From: an uncultured Lachnospiraceae bacterium
GTDB lineage: Bacteria > Bacillota > Clostridia > Lachnospirales > Lachnospiraceae
Length of the DNA: 37,999 nucleotides
NCBI GenBank assembly: GCA_910577165.1
Contig: CAJTLX010000031.1
Span: 1 to 37,999, forward strand
Reading direction: 5' to 3'
Positions 24,041 to 32,588 of this stretch are shown here, in pieces (the first letter of the stretch is position 1; each line of letters opens with the position of its first letter). A program made the translations under genes and the position numbers. The notes under the pieces were generated by a model. The model was not told the origin of the DNA. It saw nothing but the letters and a program-made list of their open reading frames with translations, and ran no database searches.

Positions 24041-24085
24041 ATTTGCATAAGAAATATGCCGTCTTATAGCGCAAATATTTTGTTT
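24041..24085 (+). terminator. Probable terminator after the mutS-like gene
   Basis: ATTTGCATAAGA (24041-24052) pairs with TCTTATAGCGCAAAT (24062-24076), with three unpaired bases on the 3' side, followed by ATTTTGTTT. It is AT-rich and interrupted, so it is a modest terminator. Confidence 0.5.
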
Positions 24086-24105
24086 GTGTTCTCTATCTGT
24101 TTTTC

Positions 24106-24159
24106 TTGACAATCACTTCCTACAGGTGTAGGATAATAATAAGAAAACTACAGTTGTAG
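24106..24159 (+). promoter_or_regulatory. BlaI-type promoter with two operators
   Basis: TTGACA (24106-24111), a 17-bp spacer and TAGGAT (24129-24134) form the promoter. Operator 1, CCTACAGGTGTAGG (24119-24132), overlaps the spacer and -10. Operator 2, CTACAGTTGTAG (24148-24159), lies just downstream and runs into the AGGAGG binding site. Both have the TACA-N3-TGTA dyad recognised by BlaI/MecI repressors, so the downstream gene should repress its own operon. Confidence 0.88.
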
Positions 24160-24172
24160 GAGGTGTAAAATA

Positions 24173-24535
24173 ATGAAATTGTCGGAGAAGGAATGGATTG
24201 TGTTGGAGGAGTTGTGGGCGGGGGAAGGAGCCACACTCGGCGAACTTGCACAGGCACTTTACCCAAAGACCGGATGGAACAAAAATACCGTGCTGACCTA
24301 TTTAACACGCATGGAGGCAAAGGGGATGGTTTCCTACATAAAGGAAGGGTATCCAAGGCGTTATCTGGCAGCGTTGAGCAGGGAGGAATGCCTTTTTAAG
24401 GAGAGGAATCGCTTCTTAAATCAGGTGTACAAAGGTTCCACAAAGGATCTGATCGCAGCATTTTTGCAGGAGAAGCCAATCACGGAACAGGAGCGGGACG
24501 AATTGCGCCGTTTGCTTGATGAAATGGAGGTGTAG
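24173..24535 (+). CDS. BlaI/MecI-family repressor
   Basis: The protein has 120 residues, the standard size. The winged helix covers 1-70 (LSEKEWIVLEELWAGEGATL; GWNKNTVLTYLTRMEAKGMV; EGYPRRYLAAL). The C-terminal helices (FLNQVYKGSTKDLIAAFLQE) dimerise. It is the first gene of the operon behind two matching operators and is followed after three bases by its M56 protease partner. On signal the protease, or a pathway it triggers, inactivates the repressor. Strong AGGAGG start. Confidence 0.93.
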   Translation: MKLSEKEWIVLEELWAGEGATLGELAQALYPKTGWNKNTVLTYLTRMEAKGMVSYIKEGYPRRYLAALSREECLFKERNRFLNQVYKGSTKDLIAAFLQEKPITEQERDELRRLLDEMEV

Positions 24536-24538
24536 CGG

Positions 24539-26599
24539 ATGACGGATCTCTGGTCATTTTTATTGCAGACCCTAACTGTTTGTGGTGCGACAATGCTTGT
24601 GCTTGCGGCAAAGGCGATATTTCGGGATAAGCTTTCCCCTCGCTGGCAGTTTTGTGCGTGGGGGCTTGTCGGGCTGGCATTGCTTGTGCCTGCGGGAAGG
24701 TTTGGCAGGTACGCACTAATCAACTGGCCTGTTTTTGTGGAGGCGGCGAAATCGCTTTTTACCGGGGAGTACGGGACATTAACCAAGGTGATCGCGCCAA
24801 TTCCCCTGCCCATAAAGAAAATAGAAGGAATTTTTGACTGGATCTATATTATTTATGTGGCAGGTGTTTTCTTCTTTCTGGCGCGGTATATTATTTTGTA
24901 TCTAAGGCTGCGGCTGGCACTGAAAAAGGTAAGAGAGGAAGAAAAATGGCAAAATTCCAGATATAATGAAGAAGTAGATACACAAAAATATATTGATACA
25001 GTGGCGGAAAAATACCATCTTTCCTCCTGTCCGGTGCTTATGGTGGATGGGCTTTCCTCAGCATTTATCTGCGGTGTATTTCACCCGGTGCTTGTGCTGC
25101 CAGCGGGGGTTAGGACGGATGAAAAGATTGTTCTCCATGAACTGCTGCACCAAAAATACAGGGATGTTTTCTGGGGACTTGTGATCTGTGTGTTTCGCTG
25201 TCTGCACTGGTGCAATCCCCTGATATGGTTCTGTGCCGATCTCGCGGGCAATGATCTGGAATCCCTCTGTGATCAGCGTGTTCTGGAGCGGCTCTGCGGC
25301 GAGGAGCGGCGGGATTATGGGCGAATTCTGCTTGCTATGGCGGGCGGAAACTATGCCAAAATGCCGGGGACTTCCTCGATCGCAAACGGCGGAAAAAATA
25401 TTAAAAGGCGGATTATGGCAATCGCCCACTTTAAAAAATATCCGGCGGGGATGGGATTGGTTTCCATCTGTATTCTTCTGATTTTTTCGGTATCGTTTTT
25501 CGCGGGGACAAAACCGACAGTAAGTTTTGGAAAAGACCGTTTCTTCTTTGGTCGTGGGGCGGTGGAGATGGCACGCGCCAGAACCATATGCTGCAGCACC
25601 TATGCGGGCGCGTTCGATACCTATGCGAAGGCGGTGCTTACAAGAAATCTTTTGTATCTTGCAATGTGCGCACCCTTAGATGAACAAAATCAGATTGCAA
25701 AAACATATCGGGAAGGTCGGGGAATGGACACACTAAAAGGTTTGGCTCTGCCCACCCAGATTGATGCCAGGAGCGGGTATCAGATTTATAATTTGGCGCG
25801 GAGGGGAGAAATCTGGGAAGGACTTTTGGTGTTGAAAGTATCGGATTTCGCCGGGGACGGATTGGATGGGGAAGGCAGTCTTTCCACATCCGATGTAAAA
25901 TTTTGGTTTGCTGTACAGCATATCTGCGTCGAGAAACAGGGCGATCGCTTTGTTGCAATTCCAAAAGAGGAATTTTGCATTGTGCAGGGCAATGAAAGTA
26001 CATTGTTTTCTCCGAATATCAACTATGAAAATTCATTTCCTGATCGCCGCTATGAGGCCAGCATGGAAAATTTTCTGTTTCGGATGCAGTGGCAGACTTT
26101 ATCCAAAGTGGAGAGCGAAGAAGTAAAGTTAGAGGGCGGGAGATGGGTATCCGTTTTTAATTCAACGCCAAAGCCGGACGGAGAATTTTCGACTTACCAT
26201 GGCAATCAATTGCTGGCCATCTATACCGGAGATCCGGAGGAGAAAAGCCGTTATACGCAAATTGGGCATACGGGGTATCTGGTGTGGGACAAGGAAAAAG
26301 CGCGGAAAATTACAGGAAATTACTATCAAAACAGTGCCGCAAAAACCAGCCGGGGCGGGTCAAATTCCGGGTCGGAAAATGAAGGATTTTGGAGTTCCAG
26401 TTCGTCGGACGGAACTTCAATGAGCAGCACTCCGCTAGAAGAAGGGTGGAAGGATGAGATTCTTCTTAGTGGTGGCGGGGGAAATGGCGAATTTCCTGGA
26501 TTTTACCCGGAATGCTATGTGATGGATTTCTATTTAAATCATCAATTGCAAGGAACATTTGTTTTAAGATTGGTGGAGGAGGAAAATAATGAACAATAG
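24539..26599 (+). CDS. BlaR1-like M56 membrane metallopeptidase with large extracytoplasmic domain
   Basis: The protein has 686 residues. Three membrane helices lie near 5-25, 40-58 and 100-122, and a fourth near residue 300 (GMGLVSICILLIFSVSFFAG). The zinc site is HELLH at 200-204 in a cytoplasmic loop, with LESLCDQRVLERLC supplying the third ligand region. Beyond the last helix about 360 residues face outward. They do not carry the SxxK/SDN/KTG motifs of penicillin sensors, so the inducer is probably not a beta-lactam. That domain has a Ser/Gly-rich linker (near SRGGSNSGSENEGFW). It overlaps the next gene by 11 bases. With the upstream repressor it forms a signal-responsive operon. Confidence 0.88.
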   Translation: MTDLWSFLLQTLTVCGATMLVLAAKAIFRDKLSPRWQFCAWGLVGLALLVPAGRFGRYALINWPVFVEAAKSLFTGEYGTLTKVIAPIPLPIKKIEGIFDWIYIIYVAGVFFFLARYIILYLRLRLALKKVREEEKWQNSRYNEEVDTQKYIDTVAEKYHLSSCPVLMVDGLSSAFICGVFHPVLVLPAGVRTDEKIVLHELLHQKYRDVFWGLVICVFRCLHWCNPLIWFCADLAGNDLESLCDQRVLERLCGEERRDYGRILLAMAGGNYAKMPGTSSIANGGKNIKRRIMAIAHFKKYPAGMGLVSICILLIFSVSFFAGTKPTVSFGKDRFFFGRGAVEMARARTICCSTYAGAFDTYAKAVLTRNLLYLAMCAPLDEQNQIAKTYREGRGMDTLKGLALPTQIDARSGYQIYNLARRGEIWEGLLVLKVSDFAGDGLDGEGSLSTSDVKFWFAVQHICVEKQGDRFVAIPKEEFCIVQGNESTLFSPNINYENSFPDRRYEASMENFLFRMQWQTLSKVESEEVKLEGGRWVSVFNSTPKPDGEFSTYHGNQLLAIYTGDPEEKSRYTQIGHTGYLVWDKEKARKITGNYYQNSAAKTSRGGSNSGSENEGFWSSSSSDGTSMSSTPLEEGWKDEILLSGGGGNGEFPGFYPECYVMDFYLNHQLQGTFVLRLVEEENNEQ

Positions 26600-27194
26600 A
26601 GAAATGCTGTATCGCGGTTTGTCCTGTGCCGCCTGGGGATATTTCTTTTTAAATTTTAATTTTAATCTTGGAAAAATCAATCTTCTTCCGAGATTTGTCG
26701 GTTTTTTATTTTTTCTGTGCGCGATCAATTCTTTATTTAAAGAGCGTGATAATCTGCTTTTGCTGCGCCCAATTTGCTTTTTTTTTGCGGTGTACCATGC
26801 GGTGGACTGGGCATTATCCTTTATCGGAAAAGGACTTGAGTTACAGATATTATTTTTGGATCTGCTGATTGTTGCAGCGCAGCTATATTTTCATTTTCAA
26901 TTTTTAACGGATATCGCAGCATTGGCAAGGCTCTGTCCGGAGGACGGGGAAAAATTTGCATCGCGTCTTAGGCACTGCCGGACAATATATACATTGTTAA
27001 GTACAGCGATCGCGCTAACTGCGATGGTTCCCGCCCTGATTCGGGCAGATTATGGGAAGACTTATTCGAGTACCCAGAAGGATATTTTAGCTTTGCTTGC
27101 AGTTTTAGAGGGCGTGACGGTCGTGGTGATTATCGTGACATTGTTCGGGTTAAAAAGACGTTTCCAGAGAGGAAAATGGGAGGGGGAAATTTAA
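26589..27194 (+). CDS. Multi-spanning membrane protein of the BlaI/M56 operon
   Basis: The protein has 201 residues, nearly all hydrophobic, with about six predicted helices (for example INLLPRFVGFLFFLCAINSL, PICFFFAVYHAVDWALSFI, ILALLAVLEGVTVVVIIVTL). No family recognised. Translationally coupled to the M56 gene by an 11-base overlap, with a GGAGG inside that gene's end. Its place in the operon suggests either a resistance effector or an accessory sensor. Confidence 0.75.
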   Translation: MNNREMLYRGLSCAAWGYFFLNFNFNLGKINLLPRFVGFLFFLCAINSLFKERDNLLLLRPICFFFAVYHAVDWALSFIGKGLELQILFLDLLIVAAQLYFHFQFLTDIAALARLCPEDGEKFASRLRHCRTIYTLLSTAIALTAMVPALIRADYGKTYSSTQKDILALLAVLEGVTVVVIIVTLFGLKRRFQRGKWEGEI

Positions 27195-27202
27195 TGATTT
27201 TC

Positions 27203-27232
27203 TTGTCTGAAAGGGGAAGAATATGGTATGAT
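27203..27232 (+). promoter_or_regulatory. Possible promoter of the HD-domain gene
   Basis: TTGTCT (27203-27208) and TATGAT (27227-27232) are 18 bp apart, 45 bases before the HD-domain gene start. Moderate match only. Confidence 0.45.
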
Positions 27233-27276
27233 TATATTGATATCACTTTTAAGGCAAGAAGGGGGAAGGTAAAAAT

Positions 27277-27993
27277 ATGGAAGAACAGGTAAAAATTTCA
27301 GAGCGTGTTGCGCATATGATAGAAGGGCATTGCGCGGAGGGGGATTTTGTGCATCAAACACTTATTTTTGTGCGCATGGTACTCGCGCCAGAATCTGTGG
27401 GGGAAATGCGGGTTGCGGGAAAAGAACTTCAACATTATGATATGCAGTACCGCTATGACCATACTCTGCGCGTAGCGGATATTGGGCGGGAGATTGCACG
27501 CGCGGAGGGAATTTCGGAGGAAGCACTTGTGATGGCGTGCCTTTTGCATGATGTGGGCTATCCGGAATGTAAAAGTTTCGAGGAGTTGGGAAAACATCCC
27601 GCTTATGGGGCGGAGATTGCCAGAAGGTTTCTGGAAAAAATTGGGTATGACAGAGGATTATCTGAAAGCATTTGCAAAGCGATTTTTATTCACGATCGTT
27701 TTCCCTGTGAGGGGGAGGAGGCGACGATTCTAGAGAAGAGTGTGCGCGATGCGGATGATATTGACCGCGCGGATGCAATGCGGATCTGCGTCCGTGCATA
27801 TCATGATATCGGGGAATGTCCAGCTTGGGAGACAGAGGAGGTATGTACTAAAAGACTGGAGGAAATAAGGGGATTAAGAGAGCGGATTTGCGGCACAGAA
27901 ACAGCGAAATGCCTCTGGCTGGAAAATCTTGATCTTATGGAAAAATTTTATCGGAAGCTTCTTTTGCAGATGGAGCGGACGAGAGAATTGTAG
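27277..27993 (+). CDS. HD-domain phosphohydrolase
   Basis: The protein has 238 residues. The HD signature is spread as His62 (YDHTLRVADI), His91-Asp92 (CLLHDVGYPE) and Asp158 (VRDADDIDRAD). His107 (GKHPAYGAEIA) and His139 (FIHDRF) add possible second-metal ligands. The family hydrolyses phosphomonoesters of nucleotides or cyclic nucleotides; the substrate here is unknown. It is soluble. AAGGGGGAAGG lies upstream. It is followed by a 69-base gap and the paralogous membrane pair, which may be co-transcribed. Confidence 0.85.
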   Translation: MEEQVKISERVAHMIEGHCAEGDFVHQTLIFVRMVLAPESVGEMRVAGKELQHYDMQYRYDHTLRVADIGREIARAEGISEEALVMACLLHDVGYPECKSFEELGKHPAYGAEIARRFLEKIGYDRGLSESICKAIFIHDRFPCEGEEATILEKSVRDADDIDRADAMRICVRAYHDIGECPAWETEEVCTKRLEEIRGLRERICGTETAKCLWLENLDLMEKFYRKLLLQMERTREL

Positions 27994-28062
27994 AATTCCT
28001 GATTTTTTTGCAGATGAGCGGATAAAAGAATTGCAGAATTTTTGAATTGGGGGAGGGATGGT

Positions 28063-28710
28063 ATGCTTAGCTGGGATGAAGAATTGACGGAATTAACACC
28101 AAAGCGCAGGGAGGAGAGAGAGAAAAAAGAGAAAGAGAAGTGTATCCGGGATTGGGAGCGGGGAAGGAGGTTGCTTAGGGGACTGGCACTTTTGTATATC
28201 GGAATACAGATAATATCGATAATCCTTGGATTTTTTTCCGCCAGAAAGGAGGGGAGGGTTGGGATTTATCTTTTCCTGTCGTTAGTGCAGAGTGCGGTAA
28301 CTGCCGTGATTTTGTGGGGCTTGTGGCATGGGCGTGTGTGGGCGAGAACTTTTCTGGCAGCTTTTTTGGTGCTTGGAATGCTCTTTGGCGGAAAGGAGGT
28401 TGCAAAACTGCTTCTTGTTCAAAATGAGCCGCAGGCAATTAGTTGGGGGATCTCTGAAGATACACTGGAATTGCAGGATTCCAGTACGGGATCGGTTTTT
28501 GACTATGAGGAAGAGGTGATGGAAAAATACAGAGAGTACGAAAAGCAGCGCGCTGTATTTCGAAAAGGTATGGCGGCGGCATATTTTGTAGATATTATTA
28601 TCTGTGCGGGGTATCTCTATTTTCTCTATGGTTATTCCCCGGTCAAAATATTTTTTGAGAATCAGGAAAAAGTTGAAAATTTTGCCCAAAGAAGGGAGGA
28701 AGAAAGATGA
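28063..28710 (+). CDS. Four-helix membrane protein, first of a paralogous pair
   Basis: The protein has 215 residues. The ATG at 28063 is used because GGGGGAGGG lies just upstream; a TTG 21 bases earlier would lie before that site. A charged cytoplasmic N-terminus (about 45 residues, rich in Lys and Glu) is followed by helices near 48-68, 78-100, 105-120 and 180-200. The last pair are separated by an outer segment with DSSTGSVFDYEEE. The WHGRVWAR motif after the second helix is shared with the next gene (YHGKQWAR). No family named. It overlaps the next gene by four bases (ATGA). Confidence 0.75.
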   Translation: MLSWDEELTELTPKRREEREKKEKEKCIRDWERGRRLLRGLALLYIGIQIISIILGFFSARKEGRVGIYLFLSLVQSAVTAVILWGLWHGRVWARTFLAAFLVLGMLFGGKEVAKLLLVQNEPQAISWGISEDTLELQDSSTGSVFDYEEEVMEKYREYEKQRAVFRKGMAAAYFVDIIICAGYLYFLYGYSPVKIFFENQEKVENFAQRREEER

Positions 28711-29327
28711 AAAGTTGGGAGGAGGAAAGACCCATCTATGAGGAGGAGCTTACGCCACAGCAGAAGGAACTTGCAAAAAAGGCAGCAAAAGAGCATTTGC
28801 AGAAGGAATATGAGCGCGGCAGAAAGACGATCGTTATCATGATGGGTACTTATGTGGGGATGAAGATACTTGCCACACTGCTCAGTGTATTTGTAATTGC
28901 GGATGCGGGGCAGGGGATGGGGTATTTTACGATCGGGTTGCTGGAGGTTGGAATCGCGCTCTTTATTGCTTACAATCTCTACCATGGGAAGCAGTGGGCG
29001 AGGATGCTTTTTGGCTTTTTGCTTGCATTTTCCATTATAAATTTGCTTGGAAATATAATGAGTTTGGATATTGGGAGAACGGATTATACAAGGGCACCCG
29101 GCAATACCACACTGATTTATTCTGAGGGGAAGGTAGTGGAAGTTCGGGATCTGGGGGAAAAAGAGATTTCCGAAATGCAGGAACAGGAGGATGCACGGGC
29201 GATGGCACATCGGATTGTTGCGGGAATGTATCTGATTTTTCTGGCAGTGGAGATCGCTTATTTCTATCTGTTGTTTGCTTATCATCCAGTAAAGGAATTT
29301 TTGTACGGACAGGAAACTAATTTTTAG
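28707..29327 (+). CDS. Four-helix membrane protein, second of a paralogous pair
   Basis: The protein has 206 residues with the same plan as its neighbour: a charged N-terminus (PQQKELAKKAAKEHLQKEYE), helix 1 from about residue 46, a second helix ending at YHGKQWAR, a third helix (FGFLLAFSIINLLG), an extracytoplasmic segment of about 60 residues, and a last helix (YLIFLAVEIAYFYLLFAYHP). The pair arose by tandem duplication and probably forms a heteromer. The GH3 gene follows after 15 bases, so all three are likely one operon. Function unknown. Confidence 0.75.
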   Translation: MKSWEEERPIYEEELTPQQKELAKKAAKEHLQKEYERGRKTIVIMMGTYVGMKILATLLSVFVIADAGQGMGYFTIGLLEVGIALFIAYNLYHGKQWARMLFGFLLAFSIINLLGNIMSLDIGRTDYTRAPGNTTLIYSEGKVVEVRDLGEKEISEMQEQEDARAMAHRIVAGMYLIFLAVEIAYFYLLFAYHPVKEFLYGQETNF

Positions 29328-29342
29328 CGGAAAGAGGGCAGA

Positions 29343-30674
29343 ATGAGGAAAAAACGTAAAAGTACTAGGGGCAGGGCAGTAATTATCTGCCTGATCGCAT
29401 TGCTGGCAGTGGATATTGTGCTGGCGGTAAAGCTGATTGGGCAGCGCAGTGCGGGGGGAAATTTGTCGGAGAATAAGGGGATTTTGGGGGGAGGGGGAAC
29501 TTCTGGAAATGGCGAGGAGACAAAAGGAAATGATGACGATAAAAAGGACTTGCCGTCTGCGGGAGGGGAGAACAGCGAGGGATCGGAGGGACCTTCGTCT
29601 GCTGGCGATTCCGATCATAACCGTGTGGAGGAACTTCTTGCGGGGATGAGTCTGGAACAAAAGGTTGCACAGATGTTTATGGTTACGCCGGAAGCACTGA
29701 CAAATTATACGAAGGTAACCGCGGCGGGAGAAGTGACCAAACAGCGGTTTATGCAGTATCCGGTTGGCGGTGTGATCTATATGGCGGGAAATCTTGTGGA
29801 TGCAGAACAGACGAGGGAGATGCTTAAAAATATGGAAAATTATAGCGTAGAATTCCTCGGATTTCCAGTTTTCCTCGGCGTGGACGAGGAGGGGGGAACG
29901 GTGGCACGCATTGCCAAAAATTCGGCGTTTAATGTGGAGAATGTCGGGGATATGAGCGAGATCGGCGCGTCCGGTGATTCTGACTTAGCATACCTGGCGG
30001 GCTGCACGATTGGAGCGTATCTTACCGATCTCGGTTTTAATCTTGACTTCGCGCCGGTGGCGGATGTGTGGTCAAACAAAAAAAATACTGTGGTAAAATA
30101 TCGCTCCTTCGGATCGGATGCAGAACTGGTGCGGGATATGGTAACAGCACAGCTTAGAGGATTTAGCGAGCAGGAAATTCTTGGCGCAGTCAAGCATTTT
30201 CCGGGACATGGCAGCACGACGGCGGATTCCCATAAGGGAGCCGCCGTTGTGGAGAAAAATTTGCAGGAACTTTTAGAGTGTGATTTAATTCCATTTAAGG
30301 GGGCGATCGAGGAGGGAGTACCCTTTATAATGGTGGGACATTTGTCTCTTCCGCAGATTATCGGGGAGGATGTACCCGCCGTTTTATCAAAGGAAATCAT
30401 TGTGGGGATTTTGCGTGAGGAACTTGGGTTTGACGGGATTGTGATCACGGACGCACTTGATATGGGCGCGATCACGGATTATTATAATTCTGCACAGGCA
30501 GCAGTGATGGCAGTTGAGGCCGGGGCGGATATGCTTTTAATGCCAGAAGATTTTGTGGAGGCATACGGGGGAGTGCTTGGCGCAGTGCAGCGCGGTGAGT
30601 TAAGTGTGGAGAGAATTGACGAATCCGTGCGGCGGATTCTTAGGGTAAAGGTGGGAATGATGGTTCAGGAATAG
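29343..30674 (+). CDS. nagZ: Membrane-anchored GH3 beta-N-acetylhexosaminidase (NagZ-like)
   Basis: The protein has 443 residues. Residues 11-32 form an uncleaved signal or anchor helix after a basic start (RKKRKSTRG). A low-complexity Gly/Asp/Ser spacer follows to about residue 90, then the GH3 barrel. Signatures are FLGVDEEGGTVARI at about 177-190, KHFPGHG (284-290), the Asp295-Ser-His297 catalytic dyad (TTADSHKG) and the nucleophile Asp370 (VITDALDM). NagZ-type enzymes of Gram-positive bacteria remove N-acetylglucosamine from muropeptides outside the cell. No second (C-terminal) GH3 domain is present, as expected for NagZ. It is located directly in front of the SigV/RsiV-like pair. Confidence 0.9.
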   Translation: MRKKRKSTRGRAVIICLIALLAVDIVLAVKLIGQRSAGGNLSENKGILGGGGTSGNGEETKGNDDDKKDLPSAGGENSEGSEGPSSAGDSDHNRVEELLAGMSLEQKVAQMFMVTPEALTNYTKVTAAGEVTKQRFMQYPVGGVIYMAGNLVDAEQTREMLKNMENYSVEFLGFPVFLGVDEEGGTVARIAKNSAFNVENVGDMSEIGASGDSDLAYLAGCTIGAYLTDLGFNLDFAPVADVWSNKKNTVVKYRSFGSDAELVRDMVTAQLRGFSEQEILGAVKHFPGHGSTTADSHKGAAVVEKNLQELLECDLIPFKGAIEEGVPFIMVGHLSLPQIIGEDVPAVLSKEIIVGILREELGFDGIVITDALDMGAITDYYNSAQAAVMAVEAGADMLLMPEDFVEAYGGVLGAVQRGELSVERIDESVRRILRVKVGMMVQE

Positions 30675-30700
30675 AAAGATCGTACAAATTAAATATTTTT

Positions 30701-30730
30701 TGAAACTTTATCATTGCTTGGATGGTCTAA
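30701..30730 (+). promoter_or_regulatory. ECF-type promoter, probably recognised by the sigma factor it precedes
   Basis: TGAAAC (30701-30706) and GGTCTAA (30724-30730) are separated by 17 bp. This is the -35 TGAAAC / -10 CGTCTAA pattern of SigV/SigW-type ECF sigma factors, with one mismatch at the -10. AGGAGGTG and the sigma-factor gene follow within 20 bases. It lies 26 bases after the GH3 stop, so the sigma gene can also be read through from upstream. Confidence 0.65.
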
Positions 30731-30750
30731 TAGTCAGGAGGTGCAAAAAA

Positions 30751-31296
30751 ATGATATTTACAAAAACGGCGCAACCGGGGATGACTTTGGGTGTTCAGGC
30801 GAGAGTGGGAGAGGAAGAGCAGAGATGCATACACAATAGCAGAGAAGAATTGATCCAAAGGACACTGCTTGAGAATTATCAGAGTTATTACAGGCTTGCG
30901 CTAAGCTATGTGCATCAGGAAGCGGATGCTATGGATATTGTGCAGGAAGGTGCATATAAGGCAATGCGCAAGGCGAATACTCTGCGTGAGGAGAATTTTG
31001 CTGATACATGGATCTATCGGATCATGATTAACACGGCTAAGCAATACCTGAAAAAGTACCGCAGGACATATGAGGAATTGGACGAAGATTGTATGACTGT
31101 GGAAGGGGATTGTGCAAATCTTGAATTGCGGGTTATTGTGGATAAACTGCCGATAAAGGAGAAAACTTTGATTGTTCTGCGATACTATGAAGATAAATCA
31201 TTAATGGAGATTGCGGATATTTTACAGGAGAATATCAATACAGTGGAGAGCAGACTCTACCGGACATTAGAAAAACTGCGCAGAGAACTTTTATAA
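30751..31296 (+). CDS. sigV: ECF sigma factor, SigV-like
   Basis: The protein has 181 residues from the ATG at 30751, chosen because AGGAGGTG lies seven bases upstream; the longer frame begins inside the promoter. Region 2 is at about 38-100 (LALSYVHQEADAMDIVQEGA; TWIYRIMINTAKQYLKKYRR) and region 4 at about 130-178 (LPIKEKTLIVLRYYEDKSLM; INTVESRLYRTLEKLRREL). The partner anti-sigma gene follows after 106 bases. The pair resembles SigV/RsiV, the lysozyme-responsive system of Bacillus and Enterococcus. The symbol rests on that pairing and not on a tree. Confidence 0.8.
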   Translation: MIFTKTAQPGMTLGVQARVGEEEQRCIHNSREELIQRTLLENYQSYYRLALSYVHQEADAMDIVQEGAYKAMRKANTLREENFADTWIYRIMINTAKQYLKKYRRTYEELDEDCMTVEGDCANLELRVIVDKLPIKEKTLIVLRYYEDKSLMEIADILQENINTVESRLYRTLEKLRRELL

Positions 31297-31402
31297 TGTG
31301 ATTTAATTATTAGTAAAAGTCTTGTATTATTTGTGTTAAAACCAGAGTGAGTTCGATATAATTGCGGATTTTGGAAAGTATATAAAGAAAGGCAGAAAAA
31401 AT

Positions 31403-32293
31403 ATGGAAATGGAAGAATTAGAACAGAAATTATTAAGAGCGGGTGCAGATTATCGGAATATTCCCGTGCCGGATGACATGAAAGAGAAACTTAAAAAAAC
31501 CGTCAGATCTGCAAAGAGAACGAGCAGATTCTGCATCCCGGCTGTTGTGGCGGCGGCAATGTTGACTTTAGTTATCCTGCCGAATATGGGCGCGGGCGTT
31601 TCCTATGCCATGGGCAATCTCCCAGTAATTGGAAAATTATTCCGGGCGGTGACATTCAGGGATTATCAGTATGAAGACGGGCGGTTCAGTGCCAATGTGC
31701 AGATCCCGCAGATCGTATTGAATGATCTCAATGCGGAAGCAGAAAATTCGGAGGTTCGTTCCGAGCTGGATGAAACCATCAGACAGGTGAATTTTGATAT
31801 TGAAAAGGTGACAGAAGAACTAGTGGCAGAATTTGAGGCATCAGCGGCACTTGGCGAGAGTTATGGCGAATTGGAAATTTATCATGAAATAGTGACGGAT
31901 AGCGAGCGTTATTTTTCACTGAAACTTTTTATTTACCGAGGGGCGGGGAGCGGGATGCAGTCCTATAAGATTTATACAATCGACAAATTATCTGGCAAGC
32001 AGATACAATTGAAAGATTTATTTGTTGAGGGCAGTGATTTCAATACAATACTTAGCGAGGATATTCAAGAGCAGATGCGGGATATAATGGCGAAGGATAA
32101 GGGTAAGGTTTACTGGATTGATCAGGAGAATCCAGAAATGAACTGGAAGGGATTAATCGAGGAGCAGAATTTCTACTTTAACGCGGAGGGTAATCTTGTG
32201 ATTGTATTTGATGAGTATGAAATTGCGCCAGGGTATATGGGGGCGCAGGAATTTGTTGTAGAGAAAGATGTATATAAAGATTTATTAAGGTAA
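31403..32293 (+). CDS. rsiV: RsiV-like membrane-bound anti-sigma factor (DUF3298-type)
   Basis: The protein has 296 residues. A cytoplasmic N-terminus of about 45 residues (YRNIPVPDDMKEKLKKTVRS) would hold the sigma factor. One membrane helix follows at about 46-64 (CIPAVVAAAMLTLVILPNMG), then an extracytoplasmic domain of the DUF4163/DUF3298 type (LNDLNAEAENSEVRSELDET; YKIYTIDKLSGKQIQLKDLF; LVIVFDEYEIAPGYMGAQEF). In RsiV this domain binds lysozyme and triggers site-1 cleavage by signal peptidase. A signal-peptidase-like AGVSYA lies right after the helix. Lysozyme sensing here is inference by family. Confidence 0.85.
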   Translation: MEMEELEQKLLRAGADYRNIPVPDDMKEKLKKTVRSAKRTSRFCIPAVVAAAMLTLVILPNMGAGVSYAMGNLPVIGKLFRAVTFRDYQYEDGRFSANVQIPQIVLNDLNAEAENSEVRSELDETIRQVNFDIEKVTEELVAEFEASAALGESYGELEIYHEIVTDSERYFSLKLFIYRGAGSGMQSYKIYTIDKLSGKQIQLKDLFVEGSDFNTILSEDIQEQMRDIMAKDKGKVYWIDQENPEMNWKGLIEEQNFYFNAEGNLVIVFDEYEIAPGYMGAQEFVVEKDVYKDLLR

Positions 32294-32378
32294 AGTGTAT
32301 TAAAAATGACGCGGGGAGTCAGTTTAGAAAAATTTGATCGGCTCATGCGGTGGGTTACTGAAAGTGAAGAGGGGGATG

Positions 32379-32588
32379 ATGCTGAACGTATATGAAAGAG
32401 GTATGCAGCCGGACAATACAGTAATATATAATGATGCGTTTTTCAATCGCAGGACTTTTTTGCAGAATAACGAAGTAAAATTTGAAAATAGAAGTAAAAA
32501 TATTTATGAATTATATAAGTTGCTGTATTGTTTGGTACGTTATAGGAAATTATTGAGCCATGCTACAGTAAAATTTCAGAACTTCTAA
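32379..32588 (+). CDS. Small hypothetical ORF, possibly a DUF4869-like fragment
   Basis: The frame from ATG 32379 (GAGGGGG just upstream) encodes about 69 residues beginning MLNVYERGMQPDNTVIYNDA and FFNRRTFL. The MLxVY...IYNxxxFF pattern is reminiscent of DUF4869 proteins, but the end does not fit and no partner is seen. It may be a decayed remnant. Confidence 0.35.
   Translation: MLNVYERGMQPDNTVIYNDAFFNRRTFLQNNEVKFENRSKNIYELYKLLYCLVRYRKLLSHATVKFQNF

Noticed and set aside
24120..24356. Minus-strand frame across the BlaI operator region
   Set aside because: It is antisense to the operator, the binding site and the start of a certain blaI-type gene, with a Pro-rich low-complexity product.
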